Shown: positions 37,331 through 45,088 of the stretch, piece after piece
Layout: each line of letters starts with the position of its first letter
How positions within the stretch are numbered: the first letter of the stretch is position 1
Source: an uncultured Pseudomonas sp.
GTDB lineage: Bacteria > Pseudomonadota > Gammaproteobacteria > Pseudomonadales > Pseudomonadaceae
Assembly: GCF_946886105.1 (NCBI RefSeq)
Contig: NZ_CAMPHV010000001.1
Span: forward strand, 238,261 to 302,260
DNA: 64,000 nt
Reading direction: 5' to 3'
Position numbers and translations under genes: made by a program
Notes under the pieces: model-generated
Databases searched by the model: none
What the model was told of the DNA's origin: nothing
The model's input: the letters and a program-made list of their open reading frames with translations, nothing else

Positions 37331-37384
37331 TTTGCGCAGATTTAACTAATCTCGACATTTGCGCAGATTTAACTAATCTCGACA
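37331..37384. repeat. right terminal repeat of the transposon, two tandem 27-bp copies
   Basis: Two perfect direct copies, 37331-37357 and 37358-37384, each starting TTTGCGCAGATTTAAC and ending TAATCTCGACA. Both are inverted relative to the left end at 12062. The space from 37157 to 37330 has no gene. Either copy could be the functional end. Confidence 0.85.
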
Positions 37385-37414
37385 CGGGTTCCGGCTCGGT
37401 TCAAGTGAGCCAAG

Positions 37415-37442
37415 GCTTCGCATAATGTATATTATGTTAAAC
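37415..37442 (+). other. dif (XerC/XerD) recombination site
   Basis: The 28-bp site reads GCTTCGCATAA (XerC arm), TGTATA (centre), TTATGTTAAAC (XerD arm). It matches the gamma-proteobacterial dif consensus at all positions except the outermost ones; the Pseudomonas form differs only at the second and last base. It lies 30 bp outside the transposon's right end and 134 bp upstream of a truncated integrase gene. It is either the chromosomal dimer-resolution site or a copy made by a dif-integrating element. Confidence 0.85.
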
Positions 37443-37576
37443 GACGGGCCATGTCATAAATGTTCATGAACTGCCTAAGCCACTGATTCGACAAATCCGT
37501 TTCTGACGTCCACTCTCTCAACGGGCCATGTCCTTCGTGTTCATGGCGAGTCATTGATTGCATGAGGTGGCTGCCA

Positions 37577-37783
37577 ATGAAGCTGATTCAGTGTCGTTTC
37601 TCGTCCGGTCAGCGCGTACCACTGCTTGTGCAGGATGGTCTAGCAACGCCATTGCCCAAGCTAGTCCCATTCATCTACGTCCAGCTCAAGCTCAGGCATC
37701 GTGCATACAACACTGCCGCAGCTCACCTGCCCTATGACGGATGGCGTGGCCGCGCCCGGGGCGCGCGTCGCCGACGTCTATGA
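37577..37783 (+). pseudogene. N-terminal fragment of a site-specific integrase
   Basis: About 50 residues ('PLLVQDGLATPLPKLVPFIYVQLKLRHRAYNTAAAHL') resemble the start of phage-type tyrosine integrases, where a short segment precedes the SAM-like core-binding domain. The frame then runs into unrelated sequence and stops, with no catalytic domain. Being next to dif suggests an element that once integrated there. Assignment rests on a short pattern only. Confidence 0.45.
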
Positions 37784-38098
37784 GGTATGCGGTCAGGCGT
37801 CGAGATCGGTGAAATGGCTGTACACGGGCGATAAGTTCTTCAACCGACTGATGGATCGTTACCAGCAATCACTGCTCAAGGACTTCGACAGAATCCTGAA
37901 AGGCACGGCACGCCTCAGCAGCTGGAGATACTGCGCAACAAATGCCACGACCATGAGCTGATCTTCAAGTTTGTGATCGTTCAACCCGCAATATCAGCGA
38001 AGAACGTGTCGAAGGAGCAGTTGGCCGTCTTGGGAACGAGCTACTCATACATCAAGAGCATCTCTGGATCGGACATCAAGGTCATCGTTAGTCCGTAA
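37705..38098 (+). pseudogene. frameshifted C-terminal gene fragment, family not recognised
   Basis: One frame gives 'DVYEVCGQASRSVKWLYTGDKFFNRLMDRYQQSLLKDFDRILKGTARL' and a second frame from about 37915 continues 'LEILRNKCHDHELIFKFVIVQPAISAKNV' to 'SYSYIKSISGSDIKVIVSP' and a TAA. Both look like real protein, so this is probably the end of a larger gene, truncated at its 5' side by the join with the integrase fragment and carrying a frameshift. The ending recalls large restriction-type ATPases, but I cannot name one. From 38099 to 38316 I see no gene. Confidence 0.5.
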
Positions 38099-38316
38099 TC
38101 TACTTACATCAGCGGAATCGCAACTGATTCCGCTGATGTCATGCTGTGATCCGCGCCTCCGAGAGCTACTGTCGTTTATTTTCTAGATGCGCATAATCCA
38201 GATGGCTTGGTTGCTATGAACGCCTAGCGTTACACCGAATCACACCACATCAGCCAAGCAGCACTGCCCTGCTCCATTAGCATTGCTGCCCCCTTGGCCG
38301 CGACCTCTCAGTTGCC

Positions 38317-40512
38317 TCAGATAACAGGTAGCTGGGCACGCTGAGTGAGCAGGAGCAGCCCAAGAAGGCTGGAGGCCTCGCCCTTACGATTGTCGATGGT
38401 CTCATTGAGCAGGGCCCGCATGTCTTCCTGTGTGAGCTTCAGCGAACCGGTGGCCAGCGCCGCAGCGAACTCAAGAGCGGCATCCCCGTAGGTTCGCTCC
38501 CATCGAGCAAACACCTTAGCGATGAATTCCTTCATCAGCTTGCTGAGCTCTGGACTCGCTGAGTAATCAAGTTCCGAGGGAAGACAGGCCCGCAAGAATG
38601 AAGCCTGGAGGATGTTGTCGTTGAACCGGAGGAAGCACTCAGGCGACAACACCACCGACTCATACCCCGTCGGCTGGAGGCGCAGCTCATGGTCATCGTG
38701 TTCGCGGGCAAATTGCAAAACGGCTGCAATCGTGAAGAACACCGTGCTCTGCGGTACGTTTGGACAGTCACGACCTACATTGCTATTGGGATCAAAGAAC
38801 AGGAATCCATCGGACAAGGCGAGCGCGCTCCCATCATATTTTGGCAAGAAGTCGTGCTTTTGCTTCTCCATGAGCTCAGTGGCCATATCAATGGAGTCAT
38901 GGCGAACCTTCTCCGCGACATTGGGCGTGAAGCCGACGTCATCGACCTGTCCGACAGAACCTACCCTGAACAAGCGCTTCCAGGCGTTCTCCTTGCCGTC
39001 ATCACCGATCGGTAGACATAGCCAGTTGGAGAAACCGTAATCCCTGCCTGTGGGGTTCTTCATCAAGAAGCTCTTGAGGAGCGTCCAGGCTCTGGCGCTC
39101 TGCGGAATCCCTATAGGGGCAAGGAAGCGCCGTGGCACGGCCGCATCCATGTAAGCCCGCAAATCACGACTGATCTCCCTCAGAATCCCCCCGTCGCGCG
39201 CCACCACCGTGGCAACAAGCACTCCGGAAACGGTGTCGAAGTCGACTTGATCGAGCTCGCTGTAAGGTATGCATTGGATCCGCTTGGTAGTTCCCCATTT
39301 CTTACTGAGCAGCTCATGGGTCACCTCACCAAGTTTCTTCGACCCCGCATCGTCGGCATACACGATGAGGTTCGTCGCCATAGAAACAGACCAGTCGATC
39401 TCAGCGGCAAGCCAGCGCGTGAAGTCGTCGTCCGCCAGGAGCAACTCGGGGTCAAGCGTCAACAGCTTTTTGGGCTGATTCGACCTGTTGAACCCTATGA
39501 TTCCACCCATGCCGAAATACTTGTGAAACTTGCCCAGCGGCTTTGGCCCATGCTTCAAGGATATCGTAATCGACTTAGGCGGCTTTGACTTTGCTGAGAA
39601 GTTTTCCCCTATGATCTCGATCAGCGTGCAGCCCTCCTCCGTCTTGACTGGCAGTGGGTAGCCGATGTCGTCGAGGGCGACCAGGACACGTCCGTATCGG
39701 TCATCTGCAGTGCGATCGATCAACGTGGCAACGCAATCGTCCCTGAAGGACTGCTCCCCCATTTGCTTGGCCATCCCGCCGGATGTCGAGGCCGACACCA
39801 CGCAGAAGTAGTCACTCGCAGGGGGGAAGATCGTCTTGAGTCGTTCGTAGGAGTGAAAGCTCATGACTTCGGCTCTGCTATTCAAGCGAGCGAGCGCATT
39901 CTTTACGAATGCATAAATGCCCATAGTGTCGATGTACACCTTGTCCGCTTGGCGCAGCCTAGCACCGTATTCCAGTGCGATCGCGTACCCCACGACACAG
40001 ACTTCGGCCTCGTCACTCGCCAGCTCCCTGGCCTGGATGAACACATTGTTCAGCGTGCCAGAGGGATGTTTGAAAGAGTGCGCAGACGGTGCTGAATGGA
40101 TGACGTTGTTCTTTTCGATCAGCGTTTTTAAACCATCTCGCAAGAGAGCGCTCGGATCATGGCGGTATATGAGTTCCCGTCCGCCCAGCACATGAGCGTT
40201 GAAGTCCTCGCCATTCCACTCCAGGAACACGTATTCATGGACACACACACGCGCGTTTTTTTCGCCACGCTTCAGGAGGTTGGCCAGCCGATCTTGATCG
40301 TCAGCCCAACCGTCATTGAAAACCGACAACTGATCAGGCGTCCCCAGGATGTACACGCAGTCAGGCAGATGTCGTTGAGCCTTCAGCGCCATTTCGATAT
40401 TTGAGAAGACGTGTTGTACCGACAGCTCCGAATCGTTGTAGCAGATGACCAACGCCTCGTGACTGCCACTGGGATTATTAGCTTCAGACATCCATTGATA
40501 GAAACGCTCCAT
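38317..40512 (-). CDS. large conserved partner of the GHKL ATPase, module copy 2
   Basis: A 731-aa protein homologous over its length to the 740-aa protein in the transposon. Shared landmarks: 'FKHPSGTLNNVFIQARELA' (about 155-172), 'DKVYIDTMGIYAFVKNAL' (about 195), 'VMSFHSYERL', 'FCVVSASTSGGMAKQM' (about 245-260) and 'VLSPECFLRFNDNILQASF' / 'LPSELDY' (about 645-675). The N-terminal 100 residues look like an alpha/beta domain ('EALVICYNDSELSV', 'CVYILGTPDQ'). The start overlaps the GHKL stop by one base (TAATG). The function is unknown; it lies outside the transposon. Confidence 0.7.
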   Translation of the reverse strand: MERFYQWMSEANNPSGSHEALVICYNDSELSVQHVFSNIEMALKAQRHLPDCVYILGTPDQLSVFNDGWADDQDRLANLLKRGEKNARVCVHEYVFLEWNGEDFNAHVLGGRELIYRHDPSALLRDGLKTLIEKNNVIHSAPSAHSFKHPSGTLNNVFIQARELASDEAEVCVVGYAIALEYGARLRQADKVYIDTMGIYAFVKNALARLNSRAEVMSFHSYERLKTIFPPASDYFCVVSASTSGGMAKQMGEQSFRDDCVATLIDRTADDRYGRVLVALDDIGYPLPVKTEEGCTLIEIIGENFSAKSKPPKSITISLKHGPKPLGKFHKYFGMGGIIGFNRSNQPKKLLTLDPELLLADDDFTRWLAAEIDWSVSMATNLIVYADDAGSKKLGEVTHELLSKKWGTTKRIQCIPYSELDQVDFDTVSGVLVATVVARDGGILREISRDLRAYMDAAVPRRFLAPIGIPQSARAWTLLKSFLMKNPTGRDYGFSNWLCLPIGDDGKENAWKRLFRVGSVGQVDDVGFTPNVAEKVRHDSIDMATELMEKQKHDFLPKYDGSALALSDGFLFFDPNSNVGRDCPNVPQSTVFFTIAAVLQFAREHDDHELRLQPTGYESVVLSPECFLRFNDNILQASFLRACLPSELDYSASPELSKLMKEFIAKVFARWERTYGDAALEFAAALATGSLKLTQEDMRALLNETIDNRKGEASSLLGLLLLTQRAQLPVI

Positions 40513-41675
40513 TACATGCCCCTCAATGGAATCATGATGGTGACAACGGCCCCTGCAACGGGCGCCAAGTCAGCGTTGTCCCAATCCCTGAAATCGTCAG
40601 GGGCGCGCTGCCGATCATTTTCTTCGAACTGGTTGTAGACGCACAGCCGACCAGAGCGGATACGGATTAACCCGCCCACCTTGCGAAGCTCATTCAGGAT
40701 GGCAGGCAAACCTAACCCAGCGGCGTCCAGAGTCTTACTCGATTTGCGCGGTTGTAAGCATCTCAGTAGCTGTTCCCGCTCCTCCGGGAGCGACATCTCT
40801 TGCACCGCCTTGCCGCTCATCCTGGAGGCAAATCCAGGACCCGAGTCGAAGAAGCTGATGTGCAACGCACGCAAGCTGGTCTTGTTGTTGTCGGTGGTAG
40901 AAGACTCGCGCAGCCAGTAGCGCCTCAAATCTTCACTACCTTCAAAATCTTCAGCAAAGATCTCGTCCTCCAAACGCCTCCAGCCGACCATGACGCCTTC
41001 CACATGGGCAAAATACGGGTGGCCAAGGTGATCGGAGGTCGCGTGTTCCTGCGTGTTGGATACAAGCTCAGTACAGAAGAGGCCCAAGCTCTCAATTAAT
41101 GATTCCGGAACGCTGGTGCGCCCGCTCTGCTTGTTGACGAAGTCAATGAGCCTGCGCATCTCAGCGGCCATTTCGGATGGAGGCCTTACCTGACCTGTGG
41201 CGCGAAATAGCGGTCGCAGATGCTGAATCTTCGAACCCGCTACACAGATCAAATCGACCACCCGGCCGCTGACGACGTCTTCGTACCTCCCAGCGTCCAT
41301 AGCCTGCATTCGTTCTACAGACTTCTGGAAGACCTCTCGCCGGTTAAATGTCTGTTCGCCTAGCCGGATACCCTTGGAAAGACGAACCGCTGCGATACCT
41401 GGCGAGCAACTACCAAGGTTGCGCAGCAACGTTTGAACATTGGTCTGCGGGTTGAAATCGAGGTAGTCGCTCTGCAATTGCTGCCGTGCCAGTGTGACGA
41501 TAAGCTGCAGGCGAGCGGCATCGTGCATAGCGCCATGCCGTGCACTGAGCATGTCGGCCTGAATGAGGAATCTCCTCCCAGGGTTATCACAGATCTTGTG
41601 AATGGCTGCCTCGATCTCTCTGAGCGTACGGGTCTTGCCAAGAGTGGTTGGTTTCAAGCCTGTTCCTCCGATCAA
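40512..41675 (-). CDS. GHKL-type ATPase, module copy 2
   Basis: A 387-aa protein with N-box 'FCTELVSNTQEHA' (about 200-212), G1 'DSGPGFA' (about 275) and G2 'AAGLGLPAILNEL' (about 320), at nearly the same positions as copy 1 although the rest is strongly diverged. The start appears to be TTG 41675, sharing TTGA with the stop of the upstream MazG-like gene; the next ATG is 42 codons inside. There are no kinase or membrane features. Tight coupling on both sides makes a three-gene operon mazG-like, GHKL, large partner. Confidence 0.7.
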   Translation of the reverse strand: MIGGTGLKPTTLGKTRTLREIEAAIHKICDNPGRRFLIQADMLSARHGAMHDAARLQLIVTLARQQLQSDYLDFNPQTNVQTLLRNLGSCSPGIAAVRLSKGIRLGEQTFNRREVFQKSVERMQAMDAGRYEDVVSGRVVDLICVAGSKIQHLRPLFRATGQVRPPSEMAAEMRRLIDFVNKQSGRTSVPESLIESLGLFCTELVSNTQEHATSDHLGHPYFAHVEGVMVGWRRLEDEIFAEDFEGSEDLRRYWLRESSTTDNNKTSLRALHISFFDSGPGFASRMSGKAVQEMSLPEEREQLLRCLQPRKSSKTLDAAGLGLPAILNELRKVGGLIRIRSGRLCVYNQFEENDRQRAPDDFRDWDNADLAPVAGAVVTIMIPLRGM

Positions 41676-42109
41676 GCGTCCGTTTTGGCCTCATAGCCAA
41701 GAAGCAAGCTCTTGATCTTGGGCTCAGGTTTCCAATAGTTAGGTCCTTTAAGGAACTTGCCATTTTCGTCGTAGATGGGCTTGCCGTCCGCCCCCAGCTT
41801 GCTCTCATTGCTGTCCATGATGATGTCCAGTACTTTTTCGAGCGGTAAGCCGTACTTCAGAGCCTCAGACCTGCAATAAACAATCACGTCTCCCAGCAAG
41901 TCGGCGATGGCAACTTTTATATCGATCTCAGTATCCCCATTCTCGATTTTTCCGACGATGTCATCGATTTCATTCACTTCAGCCATCAGCGTCGCTTTAA
42001 ATTTCTTGAGCTTGTCCGCTGGATCGGCCATTAGCGTAGGCGTACTGCTGATCGGAAGTTTGTACATCTGGTTCATGGCGTAAATTCGGTCTTTGAAAGG
42101 CTTACTCAT
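41672..42109 (-). CDS. MazG-like nucleoside triphosphate pyrophosphohydrolase
   Basis: A 145-aa all-alpha NTP-pyrophosphatase (MazG/HisE/PRA-PH type). Metal-site pattern: 'LMAEVNEIDDIVGKI' (E-x2-E type, about 45-58) and 'AIADLLGDVIVYCRSEAL' (about 70-87), with the family's C-terminal 'VLDIIMDSNESKLG', 'GPNYWKPEP'. It would hydrolyse a nucleoside triphosphate or related nucleotide to the monophosphate. ATG 42109 follows AAGGAAG. It is the first gene of the operon with GHKL copy 2, so nucleotide hydrolysis may be part of the system's action or its control; copy 1 has no such gene. Confidence 0.75.
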   Translation of the reverse strand: MSKPFKDRIYAMNQMYKLPISSTPTLMADPADKLKKFKATLMAEVNEIDDIVGKIENGDTEIDIKVAIADLLGDVIVYCRSEALKYGLPLEKVLDIIMDSNESKLGADGKPIYDENGKFLKGPNYWKPEPKIKSLLLGYEAKTDA

Positions 42110-42303
42110 GAATGCTTCCTTCTCTCGATAAGTCAAAAATAGCAGGTGTGCTTGACATGACGCCTAACGCAATGAAATCCACGGATGCGGCCTGAGCATC
42201 GTGATCACAGGAGCATGGAGAGTTGGGCTGGGGGGCATGCTGCGCCCTGACTCCCTGCTGGCATTGAAGGCGTGAGGCTAGGCGGAATGAGCCGGGGAAC
42301 GGT

Positions 42304-42507
42304 TCATAGATAGAACAATCCATGTGCGAATGAAAACTCATCGTCTCCCATTGCTCCATTAGCTAAATCGGCCAAGGTAACAGAAGCATACCCTAGGCGT
42401 TTCGTGCAGCGCGGTTCAAGCGCGTAGTTGATGCTTGTCAAGGTTGTGGTTGGTCTTGAAAGATCTTGAGCCTGCACAACAAAAGCCATCTTCGCGGCCA
42501 AGGCCAC
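42304..42507 (-). CDS. short hypothetical ORF, possibly a remnant
   Basis: 67 codons ('MALAAKMAFVVQAQDLSRPT', 'NYALEPRCTKRLGYASVTLADLANGAMG'). The composition is protein-like but I recognise no family and no clear ribosome site. It lies in the 450-bp stretch between the MazG-like gene and the IS3 remnant, where nothing else is apparent. Confidence 0.25.
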   Translation of the reverse strand: MALAAKMAFVVQAQDLSRPTTTLTSINYALEPRCTKRLGYASVTLADLANGAMGDDEFSFAHGLFYL

Positions 42508-42562
42508 TAGGAGGCGAGAGCTTTCCTCCTTTTCTATGCCTTTACGCGCTGGACTTCCAAGA

Positions 42563-42998
42563 TCAACGCATCATCGCGTCGAGCACGGCTGCAGTGCAGT
42601 TCTTGCGGTAACCGGACGGGGCGATCTGCAAGACACGGCAGATCGGCTCGACCCCGAGCCGGTCACAATGCTGGTCGACAAATGCCCTCAGGACTTGCTG
42701 CGGCGATCGAGCACCGCCTGGGCATGGCCAGACGCAGAATTTCATTGGCTTTGCGCAATTCGCGGTTCTCACGCTCCAGAGCCTTGATGCGTTCACGCTC
42801 TTCGGTGGTCGGCCCGGGGCGCTGGCCAGCCTCGGTCTGCTGGCGGCGAATCCAGCCATGCAGGGTTTGCGCAGCACAGCCAGTCTTCGGCGCTATGGCC
42901 TCAATGGCCGCCCACTCGGACGGATAGTCGTTCAGGGGCTCCAGAACCATGCGCACGGCACGTTCACGGACTTCAGGGAAGGTTGTAGTCTTTCTCAC
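42563..42998 (-). pseudogene. IS3-family transposase remnant (OrfA and start of OrfB)
   Basis: OrfA starts at GTG 42998: '[20 protein letters not shown]' with the helix-turn-helix '[23 protein letters not shown]' and the leucine-zipper-like '[23 protein letters not shown]'. The end of OrfA is lost, and in the other frame the beginning of OrfB follows ('[28 protein letters not shown]') and breaks off, so the DDE domain is missing. It is inactive. It marks past insertion in the accessory region. Confidence 0.75.
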
Positions 42999-43167
42999 GG
43001 CCTCATCTTTTCAGGAGTTGAGGCCTCTACGAAACCCGGTGTGATTTACATGTCGAGCAAGATCAGCAGAGGTATTTTCAGTGAGTTCTATAATCCAGGA
43101 TATCTGAATACACGCTGATCCTACCCTAAATATATCTGGCTTATCACCCACATATCGAGCGATTTGA

Positions 43168-44142
43168 ATGCCACGCATAGATTTTAAAGAAATACACTCG
43201 CCAAATTCAGAAGGTGGTGACGCCGATCAGTTCGAGAAATTCTGCAGGGAATTTTTAGCCCACATCCTAAAATTTGAGATCTTGTCGGATCCTTGTCGCG
43301 GGCCAGATGGTGGTTTAGATATAAAGGCATTAGATCAATATGAGAGAAAGGTTCTTGTAAGCTGTAAGCACTATGCCCACAGCAGAAGGTCTGTCGGTCG
43401 CAATGATGAGCAAGACATCATAGACCGTCTGCATGAGCATGGCTGCCATACCTTCTATGGGTTTTATTCTACGATTGCATCTTCGGGGCTTAAAAGTAAA
43501 CTTGATAGACTGCAGGGTCTGAGAAAACTCACATATGAACTATGGGACTCTGAAAAAATAGAACGCTACTTGCTGGAGGGAACGAAAGGGTTTTCTCTCG
43601 CCCGACGATTTTTCCCGGTTTCCGTAGAAAACCTCCAGCCAAAAATAATATCCCTTGCAGAAACATACCAAGAGAGTGATGCGGTAAAACAAGGAGATCA
43701 TTGGGTTATTCACTTAGAGGGTAGTGGCGGCAGGATTCTCTCCCCTTCAGCAAAAGAGGCAGTGAAACATGCAAATGAAATGAGCATGACTGAATTTCTT
43801 CGCCCCCAATTCCTCAGGGCTTGGAAAGATGCAGTCAAGCTATTTCCAAATTTCTTCTCCAGCCCATCATCAGGGATAGATTCAGCATCTTCCACTCGTG
43901 AGCTAGCGCCAGCATGGAGTGCCCAAACTCACCTTGCAACGCTAAAGTCTATGGAAAGATGGTTCGTTTTAGTGGTCTGGAGCTTTGTTGATGCTACCAG
44001 AGTTAGAGATATCCTTAAATCCATGAATAAAGATGCCTCACAACAAAGCATCGATTTCATGAGTATTAGTTTTCATGTCGCCACAGGAACAAATCGCAGA
44101 GATATTTTGGCTCGACTTTTAGCTTATTCACCGGCTGGGTAA
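43168..44142 (+). CDS. Mrr-like restriction endonuclease domain protein
   Basis: A 324-aa protein. Residues 15-130 form a PD-(D/E)XK Mrr-type domain: 'DQFEKFCREFLAHIL' then 'RGPDGGLDIKAL' and 'KVLVSCKHYAHSRRSV', giving the D-G-G-x-D...C-K-H pattern in place of QxK. The remaining 190 residues are unrecognised and contain no methylase or helicase motif. Local sequence is AT-richer than the host genes. It is likely a defence or plasmid-restriction nuclease at the right edge of the accessory region. Confidence 0.7.
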   Translation: MPRIDFKEIHSPNSEGGDADQFEKFCREFLAHILKFEILSDPCRGPDGGLDIKALDQYERKVLVSCKHYAHSRRSVGRNDEQDIIDRLHEHGCHTFYGFYSTIASSGLKSKLDRLQGLRKLTYELWDSEKIERYLLEGTKGFSLARRFFPVSVENLQPKIISLAETYQESDAVKQGDHWVIHLEGSGGRILSPSAKEAVKHANEMSMTEFLRPQFLRAWKDAVKLFPNFFSSPSSGIDSASSTRELAPAWSAQTHLATLKSMERWFVLVVWSFVDATRVRDILKSMNKDASQQSIDFMSISFHVATGTNRRDILARLLAYSPAG

Positions 44143-44390
44143 AGACTCACTCCCCGCTCATCGTTCGCCCCCTTTGAGCTACTAACAGACTCCAACTGCA
44201 TAGAACCTGTGGCGTTTGCCCCCCGTCAACTAACCGCTCATGAACATGGAGCAATGAACATTTGGAGCCATCACTGTGACGGGGGGCTTTCAAAGCCTGA
44301 GCATAAGATGCTCATGAACGTAATACATCGCCCATAAGTTAAATTCAATATAGCCCGTACCTCTGCAACGAATCTTGTGTTTGAACAGGA

Positions 44391-44404
44391 TCAACCCTCT
44401 CGTC
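44391..44404. promoter_or_regulatory. FNR-type box upstream of the YjdF-family gene
   Basis: TTGAA-CAGG-ATCAA matches nine of ten conserved bases. It is only 20 bp upstream of the ATG, so either the transcript starts close by or the box is not functional. The rest of 44143-44423 shows a small hairpin (GAGCAT/ATGCTC) and no gene. Confidence 0.45.
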
Positions 44405-44423
44405 ACCAACAGGAAGTCGCGCG

Positions 44424-45032
44424 ATGAACAGGCAAACCGAAGTACATGTTCAGCATGGGTTGATTGTCGTATTTCTCTTCGCTGTCTGGCTGTGGGCCGC
44501 TATTGCTCCCTTGAGTCGCGAGGATTGGCTGTTGGAGAACCTGTTGGTGTTCTTCTTTGCTGCGCTACTGCTGGTGACTTATCGATACTTCGCCTTTTCC
44601 GTCAGGTCGTACTGGTTATTCGCGGTATTTCTGGCGTTGCATATCTATGGCTCGCACTACACCTATGCCGAAACCCCATTCGGCTTCTGGATGCAAGACT
44701 CCCTGGCCTTGGGGCGCAACCATTACGACCGTTTGGTGCATTTCGCCTTTGGCGCTTTGCTGGCCTATCCGCTTTGCGAGCTGTTGCAGCGTCGGACCGG
44801 CTTGTCGGGCAGATGGCTAAATATTTTCAGCCTTACGCTGGTCATGGCGATGAGCAACTTGTACGAGCAAGTGGAAATGCTCGCTGCCTTGATCGTAAGC
44901 CCCGAGCTGGGCACGGCCTTCCTCGGTACCCAAGGCGATGAATGGGATGCCCAGAAAGACGCTGGGCTGGCGACCTTGGGGGCCGTACTGGCGCTATTGT
45001 TGAGCAACCTCGGCGCCATGCGCCGGGCATGA
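44424..45032 (+). CDS. YjdF/DUF2238 family inner-membrane protein
   Basis: A 202-aa integral membrane protein with about six transmembrane segments. Family signatures are 'ALHIYGSHYTYAETPFG' (about 72-88), 'NHYDRLVHFAFGALLAYP' (about 97-114) and 'GDEWDAQKDAGLATLGAVLAL' near the C-terminus, including conserved His and Asp residues. It matches the DUF2238 length. The biochemical role of the family is unknown. AGGAAG precedes the ATG. It is the first gene after the accessory region. Confidence 0.85.
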   Translation: MNRQTEVHVQHGLIVVFLFAVWLWAAIAPLSREDWLLENLLVFFFAALLLVTYRYFAFSVRSYWLFAVFLALHIYGSHYTYAETPFGFWMQDSLALGRNHYDRLVHFAFGALLAYPLCELLQRRTGLSGRWLNIFSLTLVMAMSNLYEQVEMLAALIVSPELGTAFLGTQGDEWDAQKDAGLATLGAVLALLLSNLGAMRRA

Positions 45033-45088
45033 GGAAGGTGTACAGGGGTTGAGCCAACGGCTCCTACCTCTATTTAGCTGGTCCGTGA

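Larger units (their letters stand above)
12062..37384. mobile_element. Tn402/Tn5053-like transposon (tniABQ) with TnpS/TnpT-like resolution genes and large defence-type cargo
   Basis: The left end begins TGTCGAGATTAG and the right end finishes CTAATCTCGACA; the inverted similarity continues inward, (T/C)TAAA then GCGC. Inside are tniA, tniB and tniQ in standard order at the left, then a divergent tyrosine recombinase and a KfrA-like gene, then six or seven cargo genes. The bases outside the ends (ATAAG on the left, CGGGT on the right) do not match, so no 5-bp target duplication is seen. Boundaries are read directly; classification follows from the gene set. The tni module is clearly AT-richer than both the recombinase pair and the host genes, which suggests a mosaic origin. 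Confidence 0.85.

Noticed and set aside
37320..37384. CRISPR-like array from the tandem repeats at the right end
   Set aside because: There are only two directly adjacent copies with no spacers and no cas genes; they are transposon ends.
12061..37389. A 5-bp target duplication around the transposon
   Set aside because: ATAAG and CGGGT do not match, and using the inner right repeat (followed by TTTGC) does not help.
44325..44350. A second dif-like site at the right border of the accessory region (CCATAAGTTAAATTC)
   Set aside because: The XerD-arm match is 9 of 11 but the centre and XerC arm show no useful similarity; too weak to call.
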